DNA of 5,877 nucleotides from Dialister sp. UBA7295 (GCA_002471975.1 DKQZ01000004.1:1-5877), one strand, 5' to 3'. Shown: positions 1-5,188, numbered from the stretch's first letter. The notes: generated by a model from the sequence alone, not told the origin. Numbers and translations: made by a program.

Positions 1-48
1 TCGGGGTTATCGGGATTATCGGGGGTCATTTCGGGGCTGTCGGGAAGG
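1..48 (-). repeat. CCCGA-iterated intergenic repeat, minus-strand copy
   Basis: The + strand shows TCGGG or TCGGGG five times at short irregular intervals, so the minus strand reads as CCCGA units with 2 to 6 base spacers. The reverse complement of 19-35 matches 2377-2393 at 16 of 17 bases, and the reverse complement of 40-48 (CCTTCCCGA) matches 2355-2363 exactly. A third shared block, GCCGAAGGC on the minus strand at 85-93, matches 2341-2349. The three blocks lie in the same order in both places but in opposite orientation, which indicates one dispersed repeat family. The element may extend to about 93. Its function is unknown. Confidence 0.6.
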
Positions 49-52
49 ATAT

Positions 53-80
53 GGTTCCCTGCGGGAACCAATCTTTTATA
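53..80 (+). terminator. hairpin, possible weak terminator of an upstream gene
   Basis: GGTTCCC at 53-59 and GGGAACC at 63-69 form a perfect 7-bp stem with a TGC loop, followed by AATCTTTTATATA. The U-run is short and starts two or three bases after the stem, so termination would be weak. It could end a gene lying before the window, or it could simply be part of the repeat element around it. A second small hairpin with a TTC loop (GGGCC at 83-87 with GGCTC at 91-95) follows. Confidence 0.35.
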
Positions 81-154
81 TAGGGCCTTCGGCTCCCACT
101 GGAGATGAAAAGCTTTTTTCAAATCTGCGCCGCCTTCTTCTGTCGCAGCGCACC

Positions 155-206
155 GCCCCGATAGCCCCGAGTCCCCCGGGTTTCCCGATACCCCCGAAGC
201 AAAAGT
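155..206 (+). repeat. CCCGA-iterated intergenic repeat, plus-strand copy upstream of the regulator operon
   Basis: The CCCGA or CCCCGA units recur about four times with short spacers, ending in CCCCGAAGCAAAAGTT. The copy at 2341-2411 ends almost the same way (CCCCGATTCAAAAGTT), so the right boundary of the element appears to be this AAAAGTT. With the opposite-strand copy at 1-48 it could form a long imperfect stem across the first 200 bases. It abuts the presumed promoter of the two-component operon. Confidence 0.55.
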
Positions 207-212
207 TATACT
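207..212 (+). promoter_or_regulatory. candidate -10 element of the two-component operon
   Basis: TATACT lies 35 bases before the regulator start in an AT-rich stretch that begins exactly where the CCCGA repeat ends. No credible -35 hexamer is seen 16 to 18 bases upstream, where the sequence is C-rich repeat. If the promoter is real it may depend on an activator, possibly the regulator itself, but no clear direct-repeat operator is visible. Confidence 0.35.
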
Positions 213-247
213 AAAATCATTTTTCTAAACATAAAAGGAGATTTTCT

Positions 248-928
248 ATGAAATTACTCTACGCCGAAGATGAAAAGGACATGTCCAAAGTGGTCGTGAC
301 CATTATGAAGCACCAGGGTTATGAGGTGGACTGGGCGGAGAATGGGCAGATTGCCGTGGACTTTGCGTCAAAGAAGAATTATGACTGCATGATTTTCGAT
401 ATCATGATGCCCGTGAAGGACGGGATTGAGGCGTTGAAGGAAATCCGCTCATCCGGCGACGTGACGCCGGTGATCATACTGACGGCAAAGTCGGAAATCG
501 ATGACAGAATCACGGGCCTTGATTCTGGGGCTGACGACTACCTCACAAAGCCTTTTGCCATTGGAGAGCTGCTGGCCCGGGTCCGTTCCCTCACGAGGCG
601 GGTGAAGGATTTCACTCCCTCCACTCTGACCGTAGGCTCCACTTCTCTCGATGTGGAGGAACAGGAGCTTTCCGCCCACAATGCCATCCGCCTTTCGGGA
701 AAGGAAACGAAGCTTCTGAAGCTTTTCATGCTGAATGAAAATAAACTTCTCTCCACGAATTACATTTTCGAAAAAATCTGGGACGATGAAAAAGACGTGG
801 ACGAAAGCGTGGTATGGATCTATATTTCCTACCTTCGTGAGAAACTTCTTGCCATCAACTCGGACCTGGCCATCGAGGGAGAGGAGGGGAAAGATTTCTA
901 CCTCACCCAGAGAAAGGAGGACGCATGA
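248..928 (+). CDS. OmpR/PhoB-family response regulator
   Basis: This 226-residue protein is a two-domain DNA-binding response regulator of normal length. Residues 1 to about 118 form the receiver domain. It has the acidic pair E7-D8, phosphoacceptor D51 in IFDIMMP, switch residue T79 in IILTAKS, Y98, and K101 in LTKPF. Residues about 125-221 form a winged-helix domain, with LSGKETKLLKLF at its start and ESVVWIYISYLREKL as the likely recognition helix. The end (EGKDFYL) departs from the common RGxGY ending. The start is supported by AAGGAG at 235-240, seven bases before ATG. It is co-translated with the following kinase through an ATGA overlap, so the kinase is its probable partner. The family assignment is secure. 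The target genes and signal cannot be read from the sequence. Confidence 0.95.
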   Translation: MKLLYAEDEKDMSKVVVTIMKHQGYEVDWAENGQIAVDFASKKNYDCMIFDIMMPVKDGIEALKEIRSSGDVTPVIILTAKSEIDDRITGLDSGADDYLTKPFAIGELLARVRSLTRRVKDFTPSTLTVGSTSLDVEEQELSAHNAIRLSGKETKLLKLFMLNENKLLSTNYIFEKIWDDEKDVDESVVWIYISYLREKLLAINSDLAIEGEEGKDFYLTQRKEDA

Positions 929-2205
929 ATCCTATCCGCAAACTTCGCCGACGGTTCATTGCTCTGGCCACCCTGGCTGTCTGCATTATCCTTACCGGGG
1001 CGCTGGGCCTCATCAATGGAATCGGCTACTATACCATGAAGAACCATTGCCTTGATACGATGGCTTTTATTTCCGAAAACGGCGGTACCATGCCTTCCAG
1101 GTATCACAGGAGTCCCTCCCTCTGGATTGAAGACATCCTTCCCGGATTCACCTGGGCCGAAGATACGCCGGAATTTGCCTTCCAGACCCGGTATTTCTCC
1201 ATCCGTCTCAATGAGGACAGAGAAATCACACAGGTCAATGTGAAGAATATCTATGCCTTCTCCGAAAAGCAGGCCGTAGAATTCGTGAAAACCGCCCTGA
1301 CAGAAGATGAGGAGAGCGGTTTCATCATAAAAAACAAGACCCACTATGGATACATGAAAACAAACCTTAAAGACGGCGGTTCCCTCATCGTCATTATGGA
1401 CTGCACGAGAGAATTCTCCGACGTCCATACCTTCATATCCTATTCCTTCTGGTTCGGACTCCTCTGTGTCATCCTTTACGTCATTATCCTGGCATCCCTT
1501 TCAAAAAAAGCCATCGAACCCTTCGTACGAAATGCAGAAAACCAGAAACGGTTCATTACCAATGCCAGCCACGAACTGAAGACACCACTGGCTATTATTT
1601 CCGTCAATGCGGAAGCTATGGAAATGATGGAAGGGAAAAATGAATTCACCGAAGGCATCCGGAAACAGGTGCGCCGCATGTCGGGCCTCATCAGTCATCT
1701 CATCCTCCTCTCCAAGGCAGGAGAAAGCTCGAAAGCGGAACTGAAACCGGAAGTCTTTGCCCTGAAAGACGTACTCAAACGGAATGTGGAAGAATTTGAC
1801 GTCCTCGCCCAGGACCAGCAGAAAAAGCTCACCCTTGCCTGCGAAGAAGATTTCAAAGTGAAGACGGATGAAAAATTTCTTTCCGAAATCCTTCACATCC
1901 TCCTTGATAACGGCATCAAGTATTGTGACGACGAAGGGACCATCACCGTTTCCGCCGTAAGAGGCCAAAAGAAGGAAATCAGACTTTCTGTCTCCAACGA
2001 TTACAAAGATGGCAAAGACGTGGACTATAAACGATTCTTCGAACGGTTCTACCGGAACGATGAATCCCATAACAGCAAAAAGTCCGGCTACGGTATAGGC
2101 CTCTCCATCGCCAGGGAACTTTCCGGTCTCCTCTCGATTCCCCTTACCGTAAACTGGAAGGATGGGAGGATATATTTTACTCTCATCATGAAAGAGGGAA
2201 ACTGA
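925..2205 (+). CDS. membrane-bound sensor histidine kinase
   Basis: This 426-residue kinase is the likely phosphodonor for the regulator just upstream. Its ATG overlaps the regulator stop as ATGA, and AAAGGAGG at 913-920 supports the start. A basic N-terminus precedes membrane segment 1 (about residues 11-35). An extracytoplasmic sensor region of about 135 residues follows, then membrane segment 2 (about 171-192). The dimerisation H-box NASHELKTP carries the phosphorylated H216. The ATPase domain has the N-box LLDNGIKY with N329, the F-box FFERFYR (371-377) and the G2 box GYGIGLSIA (388-396). The usual DxGxG of the G1 box is replaced by SNDYKDG near 357-363, a type of variant I associate with Firmicutes kinases. 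C42 and C160 sit near the two membrane ends of the sensor region. I do not recognise the sensor fold, and there is no HAMP domain of normal size. Confidence 0.95.
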   Translation: MNPIRKLRRRFIALATLAVCIILTGALGLINGIGYYTMKNHCLDTMAFISENGGTMPSRYHRSPSLWIEDILPGFTWAEDTPEFAFQTRYFSIRLNEDREITQVNVKNIYAFSEKQAVEFVKTALTEDEESGFIIKNKTHYGYMKTNLKDGGSLIVIMDCTREFSDVHTFISYSFWFGLLCVILYVIILASLSKKAIEPFVRNAENQKRFITNASHELKTPLAIISVNAEAMEMMEGKNEFTEGIRKQVRRMSGLISHLILLSKAGESSKAELKPEVFALKDVLKRNVEEFDVLAQDQQKKLTLACEEDFKVKTDEKFLSEILHILLDNGIKYCDDEGTITVSAVRGQKKEIRLSVSNDYKDGKDVDYKRFFERFYRNDESHNSKKSGYGIGLSIARELSGLLSIPLTVNWKDGRIYFTLIMKEGN

Positions 2206-2225
2206 TCGGCCCTTTTGTGCTGAAT

Positions 2226-2284
2226 CGTTGTTCGTTGTTCGTTGTTCGTTCTTCGTTGTTCGTTCTTCGTTGTTCGTTCTTCGT
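2226..2284 (+). repeat. heptanucleotide tandem repeat, CGTTGTT/CGTTCTT
   Basis: Eight complete 7-base units and a partial ninth start at 2226 and every seven bases after it. The fifth base of the unit reads G, G, G, C, G, C, G, C, so the last six units look like a duplicated 14-mer. The array lies 20 bases after the kinase stop and just before the terminator stem, so it would be transcribed as 3' untranslated RNA. Slipped-strand expansion is the likely origin. No function is evident. Confidence 0.95.
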
Positions 2285-2290
2285 GATGGT

Positions 2291-2328
2291 GGGCGCCTTA
2301 AACAATACAAGGCGCCCTTTTATATTTT
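2291..2328 (+). terminator. intrinsic terminator of the two-component operon
   Basis: GGGCGCCTT at 2291-2299 pairs perfectly with AAGGCGCCC at 2309-2317 (9 bp, 9-base loop), followed by TTTTATATTTT. The position 86 bases after the kinase stop fits the end of the operon. Confidence 0.9.
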
Positions 2329-2340
2329 AAAAAATTTGCA

Positions 2341-2411
2341 GCCGAAGGCGGCCACCTTCCCGAGTTCCCCGACACTCCCGAAATGACTCCCGAGGCCCCG
2401 ATTCAAAAGTT
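2341..2411 (+). repeat. CCCGA-iterated intergenic repeat, plus-strand copy between operons
   Basis: The element opens with GCCGAAGGC (a 3-bp stem with a GAA loop), continues through CCTTCCCGA and CCCGAAATGACTCCCGA, and ends CCCCGATTCAAAAGTT. These blocks recur, collinear but inverted, at 1-93, and the right end recurs in direct orientation at 191-206. The copies differ in spacer length and in the number of CCCGA units, as expected of a repeat that expands and contracts. Copies therefore flank the two-component operon on both sides. Confidence 0.6.
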
Positions 2412-2465
2412 TCCGGATCAATAGCTTCGTTTCGAAAGAAAATTTAGAGTTTTTTAATAAGTGCC

Positions 2466-2494
2466 TTGACAAAAAATCCCGTCCGCGTTATTCT
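2466..2494 (+). promoter_or_regulatory. strong sigma-70-type promoter of the panC leader RNA
   Basis: TTGACA at 2466-2471 and TATTCT at 2489-2494 are separated by exactly 17 bases. AT-rich sequence upstream (about 2438-2460) resembles an UP element. Transcription should start near 2501-2503. This is the best promoter in the window, and I see no other convincing one before panC. It should therefore drive either the pan genes through a long leader or a separate small transcript ending at 2740. Confidence 0.75.
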
Positions 2495-2551
2495 TTCCCT
2501 TGGATGACATGAGGCGTCCAATTCATATGGGTATCCCGGTGGGAGCTTAAA

Positions 2552-2683
2552 ATGATGAGGATTCCTCGCTTCAAGGGAAAATTTCCCGGGCATCCGCGCA
2601 GTAACCGTCTCGGAGCTGCAGCGGGTCAGGGAGGAAATCGGACCGCAGATGTCTCCGAAAAATTCATATCGCTTGGATTGTAA
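2552..2683 (+). CDS. candidate 43-residue small protein within the panC leader
   Basis: An ATG at 2552 is preceded by GGAG at 2542-2545 with a six-base spacer, a good ribosome binding site, and opens 43 codons to TAA at 2681-2683. The peptide begins MMRIPRFKGKFPGHPR and ends EKFISLGL. It is basic at the N-terminus and glycine-rich in the middle, with no membrane segment or family I recognise. It lies between a strong promoter and an intrinsic terminator, as a free-standing small gene would. An open frame of this length arises easily by chance and the segment is also rich in possible RNA helices, so it may not be a gene. If it is translated, ribosome movement could change the folding of the leader. 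Confidence 0.3.
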   Translation: MMRIPRFKGKFPGHPRSNRLGAAAGQGGNRTADVSEKFISLGL

Positions 2684-2716
2684 TAACCGAGACGAATGCA
2701 GTGATTTCAAAAATAC

Positions 2717-2740
2717 GGGCATCTTTCGGATGCCCTTTTT
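2717..2740 (+). terminator. intrinsic terminator 1 in the panC leader
   Basis: GGGCATC at 2717-2723 pairs with GATGCCC at 2729-2735 (7 bp, TTTCG loop), followed directly by TTTTTGTTT. The downstream arm extended by two bases (CGGATGCCC, 2727-2735) is also fully complementary to 2588-2596, so an upstream segment could sequester it and prevent hairpin formation. Confidence 0.85.
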
Positions 2741-2764
2741 GTTTGGTCACCCTGTGACGAGACT

Positions 2765-2793
2765 GACGCATTCTCTTTGGAATGCGTCTTTTT
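2765..2793 (+). terminator. intrinsic terminator 2 in the panC leader
   Basis: GACGCATTC at 2765-2773 pairs perfectly with GAATGCGTC at 2780-2788 (9 bp, six-base loop), followed directly by TTTTT. It lies 73 bases before panC and 25 bases after the U-run of terminator 1. A small hairpin, GTCAC/GTGAC (2746-2758), sits between them. GAATGC at 2695-2700 could pair with 2768-2773 as an alternative, but six bases is weak evidence. Confidence 0.85.
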
Positions 2794-2830
2794 GATTGAA
2801 ATCCTGTCCCGTTGTTGCAGAAAAGCAGTA

Positions 2831-2847
2831 GGGAAAGCTGATTTCCC
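2831..2847 (+). promoter_or_regulatory. hairpin next to the panC ribosome binding site
   Basis: GGGAAA at 2831-2836 and TTTCCC at 2842-2847 form a perfect 6-bp stem with a GCTGA loop, ending right before the panC Shine-Dalgarno (AGGAAAGGA, 2848-2856). The same arm sequences occur in the hairpin at 2575-2587 of the leader, so the two could exchange partners. A Firmicutes RNA called the pan motif, a stem with two conserved bulged A residues upstream of panB, panC or panD, is known. I see no bulged A residues in this stem, so I do not assign it. Confidence 0.4.
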
Positions 2848-2865
2848 AGGAAAGGATGTCAAAAA

Positions 2866-3717
2866 ATGATTATTGCTCACAAGATCAGCGAACTGAAAGA
2901 ATTCGTTCATCAGTGCAAGAAGGAAGGCAAGTCCATCGGCCTCGTAACGACCATGGGCGCCCTTCATGAAGGCCACGCTTCCCTGATCAAGGCTGCAAGG
3001 GCTGAAAACGATATCGTCATCACCACGGTATTCGTCAACCCCACCCAGTTCGGACCGAACGAAGACTATGCCAAGTACCCGAGAACCCTTGAAGCCGATG
3101 CCAAAGTAGCTGAATCTGCCGGCGCAGATTTCCTCTTCAACCCGGCTCCGGAAGAAATGTATCCCCACAAGGACCCCACCTGGGTCGAAGTGGAAGGACC
3201 AATTACCAAAGTCCTCTGCGGAAGAACCCGCCCGATTCATTTCAGGGGCGTTGCTACGGTTTGCACGAAATTCTTCAACCTCACCGAATGCGACCGCGCT
3301 TACTATGGACTGAAAGATGCCCAGCAGACCCAGGTTCTCCAGCGCATGGTGGAAGACCTTTTCATGAATCTGGAACTCCGTATCTGCCCGATCGTCCGCG
3401 AAGCAGACGGTCTCGCGAAGAGTTCCCGCAATATTTACCTCTCTGCCGAAGAACACAAGGCAGCCCTCGTCCTCTCCCGCTCCCTGAAGCATGCCAAAGA
3501 AGCTTTTGAAGCAGGCGAAAGAAACAAACAGAAACTCATCGACCAGGTCATCGCAGAAATCAGGACGGAACCGATGAGCGACATCGACTATGTAGAAATG
3601 TACGGCATGCCGGGCCTCACCGAAATGGGCGAAACCATCGAAGGCAAAGCGCTCCTGGCCTTGGCCGTCAAATTTGGCAAGACAAGACTCATCGATAACG
3701 TAGTACTGGAGGCATAA
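2866..3717 (+). CDS. panC: pantothenate synthetase (pantoate--beta-alanine ligase)
   Basis: PanC joins pantoate to beta-alanine with ATP, through a pantoyl-adenylate intermediate, to make pantothenate, the precursor of coenzyme A. At 283 residues it has the usual family length. The nucleotidyltransferase HIGH-type motif is MGALHEGH (30-37), followed by FVNPTQF (56-62) for ATP and pantoate binding. CGRTRPIHFRGV (118-129), YGLKDAQQ (147-154) and the KMSKS-like DGLAKSSRN (181-189) complete the active site. Two positions differ from the forms I know best: Ile123 stands where RPGHFRG has Gly, and Lys185 where DGLAMSSRN has a hydrophobic residue. AAAGGA at 2851-2856, nine bases before ATG, supports the start. 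It is the first gene of panC-panD-transporter and is preceded by two terminators, suggesting attenuation control. The enzyme is cytoplasmic. Confidence 0.97.
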   Translation: MIIAHKISELKEFVHQCKKEGKSIGLVTTMGALHEGHASLIKAARAENDIVITTVFVNPTQFGPNEDYAKYPRTLEADAKVAESAGADFLFNPAPEEMYPHKDPTWVEVEGPITKVLCGRTRPIHFRGVATVCTKFFNLTECDRAYYGLKDAQQTQVLQRMVEDLFMNLELRICPIVREADGLAKSSRNIYLSAEEHKAALVLSRSLKHAKEAFEAGERNKQKLIDQVIAEIRTEPMSDIDYVEMYGMPGLTEMGETIEGKALLALAVKFGKTRLIDNVVLEA

Positions 3718-3720
3718 GCA

Positions 3721-4104
3721 ATGACTTACACAATGATGCATGGAAAGCTTCACAGGGCCACTGTGACGGAAGCCAATCTGAATTACATGGGAAGCATCAC
3801 CATTGATGAAGATCTTCTGGATGCCGCAGGCATTCTTCCCGGTGAACTGGTACAGATCACCAACAACAATAATGGCGCCCGTCTGGAAACCTATACCATC
3901 CCGGGCAAACGGGGAAGCGGCGTAGTATGCCTGAATGGGGCCGCTGCCCGCTGCACCCAGGTAGGCGATATCGTCATCATCATGGCCTATGCCCAGATGG
4001 ATGAAAAAGAAGCCCGCGCTCTCCAGCCAAAGGTCGTTATGCTGGACGAACACAACCGTCCCATGAAGGTCAGAGGCCATGAAAAGGAAAGAGAAATCGG
4101 CTGA
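3721..4104 (+). CDS. panD: aspartate 1-decarboxylase precursor
   Basis: PanD decarboxylates L-aspartate to beta-alanine, the second substrate of PanC. It belongs to the small pyruvoyl-dependent family, made as a proenzyme that cuts itself between Gly24 and Ser25. The site is intact here in NYMGSITID, and Ser25 would become the pyruvoyl group. Other conserved positions are visible: the opening MMHGKLHRATVTEAN, R54 and Y58 in ARLETYTI, and the LNGAAAR loop (71-77). The length of 127 residues is normal. GGAGG at 3708-3712 lies inside the end of panC, eight bases before this ATG, and only three bases separate the panC stop from the start, so the two are translationally close. ATG codons at residues 5 and 6 are less likely starts. 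Confidence 0.97.
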   Translation: MTYTMMHGKLHRATVTEANLNYMGSITIDEDLLDAAGILPGELVQITNNNNGARLETYTIPGKRGSGVVCLNGAAARCTQVGDIVIIMAYAQMDEKEARALQPKVVMLDEHNRPMKVRGHEKEREIG

Positions 4105-4116
4105 TCCCTGCGTCAT

Positions 4117-4136
4117 TGTGGAAATACCACAGTTTT
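4117..4136 (+). promoter_or_regulatory. short hairpin with U-run between panD and the transporter gene
   Basis: TGTGG at 4117-4121 pairs with CCACA at 4127-4131 around an AAATA loop and is followed by GTTTT. It lies in the 114-base gap after panD. A 5-bp AT-containing stem with four U residues would at most lower read-through into the transporter gene. No promoter is evident in the gap, so the transporter is probably still in the pan operon. Confidence 0.25.
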
Positions 4137-4218
4137 CCGGGGTCATCAAAGGACTGGCATGCAGGGTGCATACAAGCCCTTGCCGCCATCTCCTGCCCCT
4201 TCCATAAGGAGAATGCAA

Positions 4219-5184
4219 ATGTTACAAAAAATCGTCCGTTTCTGTACGAAATATATGTCTGTAGGCGTCGTGCTGATCGGTATCTTCAGCGTATTCTTCC
4301 CGAGCGTCCTGAAACCCCTGGCCAAGTACATTCCTATCATGCTGGGTGTCATCATGTTCGGCATGGGCATGAGCCTTACGCCGAAAGACTTCAAAAACGT
4401 CTTCAAACAGCCAAAGAACGTGGCCCTGGGGACCCTTCTCCAGTTCGTCATCATGCCGGCCCTGGCATTTGTGCTGATTAAGCTCTTTGCCCTTCCCCCG
4501 GCCATCGCCATCGGAGTTGTATTGGTCGGCTGCTGTCCGGGAGGCACGGCATCCAACGTCATTTCCTACATTGCCCATGCCGACGTGGCCCTCTCCGTTT
4601 CCATGACCATGGTGAATACCATCCTGGCTCCTTTCGTTACCCCATTCCTCATCTGGCTCATCGCCGGTGCATGGGTCGATATTTCCTTCACCTCCATGAT
4701 GATGTCCATCGTGAAGATGGTCCTCCTGCCGCTTCTGATCGGTGTCGGCTTCAACTATTTCTTCCCGAAACAGGTTGCCAAAGTCACCACTGTGACCCCG
4801 CTCCTCTCGGCTCTCGTCATCATCTTCACCGTAGGCTGCGTCGTATCCCTCTCCGGTCATACGATTATCGATAACGGTCTCATTATCCTGGCAGTCGTGA
4901 TCCTTCACAACCTTTTCGGTATGCTCCTCGGTTTCATCTGTGCAAAGAAATTCGGCATGAACAAAGCCCAGATCCGCGCCATGTCCATCGAAGTAGGCAT
5001 GCAGAACTCCGGCCTTGCTTCCACCCTCGCCCTCATGTACTTCACAGCAGCCGGAGGCATCGCAGGCGCCATCTTCTCCGTATGGCACAACGTCTCCGGT
5101 TCCCTCTTCGCCTCCTGGTGCGTAGGCAGGGATGAAGAAGAAGAACAGGAAAACAAATCCCTTGCCGGTGAAGCTGCGAAATAA
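4219..5184 (+). CDS. BASS-family transporter, probable pantoate or ketopantoate importer (PanS/ASBT-like)
   Basis: This 321-residue inner-membrane protein belongs to the bile acid:sodium symporter family, with about ten hydrophobic segments. Signature motifs are GCCPGGTASN (104-113) and EVGMQNSGLA (258-267). As I recall the sodium ligands of Neisseria ASBT, all are kept at a constant offset of two: Q75, S112, N113, S126, T130, E258, V259, M261 and Q262. H290-N291 probably line the substrate cavity. The first in-frame ATG is at 4159, but AAGGAG at 4206-4211 sits seven bases before the ATG at 4219, and the 20 extra residues there are proline-rich and unlike the family. Salmonella PanS is a family member linked to ketopantoate uptake, and the Neisseria protein binds pantoate. 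Next to panC-panD without panB or panE, pantoate or ketopantoate is the best substrate guess. The C-terminus is an acidic tail. Confidence 0.9.
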   Translation: MLQKIVRFCTKYMSVGVVLIGIFSVFFPSVLKPLAKYIPIMLGVIMFGMGMSLTPKDFKNVFKQPKNVALGTLLQFVIMPALAFVLIKLFALPPAIAIGVVLVGCCPGGTASNVISYIAHADVALSVSMTMVNTILAPFVTPFLIWLIAGAWVDISFTSMMMSIVKMVLLPLLIGVGFNYFFPKQVAKVTTVTPLLSALVIIFTVGCVVSLSGHTIIDNGLIILAVVILHNLFGMLLGFICAKKFGMNKAQIRAMSIEVGMQNSGLASTLALMYFTAAGGIAGAIFSVWHNVSGSLFASWCVGRDEEEEQENKSLAGEAAK

Positions 5185-5188
5185 GATT

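Larger units (their letters stand above)
2501..2740 (+). ncRNA. candidate structured leader or small RNA upstream of panC (unrecognised)
   Basis: From the predicted start site to the first terminator there are 240 bases with many self-complementary segments. Local hairpins include TCCC/GGGA (2534-2544), GAGG/CCTC (2557-2567) and GGGAA/TTCCC (2575-2587). A long-range helix is possible between 2517-2532 and 2662-2677 (5 plus 8 pairs around a 3x3 internal loop, two G-U). CGTCTCGG at 2606-2613 can pair with CCGAGACG at 2687-2694, but TCGGAG at 2610-2615 can instead pair with CTCCGA at 2653-2658. GGGCATCCG at 2588-2596 exactly complements the 3' arm of the first terminator. Such competing pairings are typical of an attenuator or riboswitch, though hand folding of this length finds helices by chance. 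I see no T-box GGGTGGNACC core and none of the TPP, SAM, FMN, cobalamin or glycine signatures. A 43-codon ORF overlaps it. Confidence 0.45.

Noticed and set aside
2509..2550. 13-codon ORF (MRRPIHMGIPVGA) at the start of the panC leader
   Set aside because: There is no ribosome binding site and no run of a regulatory amino acid codon, so it is unlikely to be an attenuation leader peptide.
2495..2579. 8-bp pairing TTCCCTTG (2495-2502) with CAAGGGAA (2572-2579)
   Set aside because: The left arm lies mostly upstream of the start site predicted from the promoter, so it would not be in the RNA.
2495..2865. T-box leader, 6S RNA, tmRNA, RNase P RNA or a standard riboswitch
   Set aside because: I looked for the T-box core, the tmRNA ends, RNase P conserved blocks and the common riboswitch cores and found none. 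A 6S RNA fold was considered but no central open bubble closed by two stems was evident.
2707..4218. 503-codon open frame on the minus strand
   Set aside because: It lies antisense to panC and panD, both of which have intact family motifs and ribosome binding sites. Its product shows no family features, and long antisense frames are common in genes of this codon usage.
4159..4218. Upstream start for the transporter giving 20 extra residues
   Set aside because: No ribosome binding site precedes ATG 4159, the extra residues are proline-rich, and AAGGAG with good spacing points to 4219.
4222..5088. 288-codon minus-strand open frame
   Set aside because: It is the antisense of the BASS transporter, with a His/Asp/Glu-rich product that mirrors hydrophobic codons read backwards.
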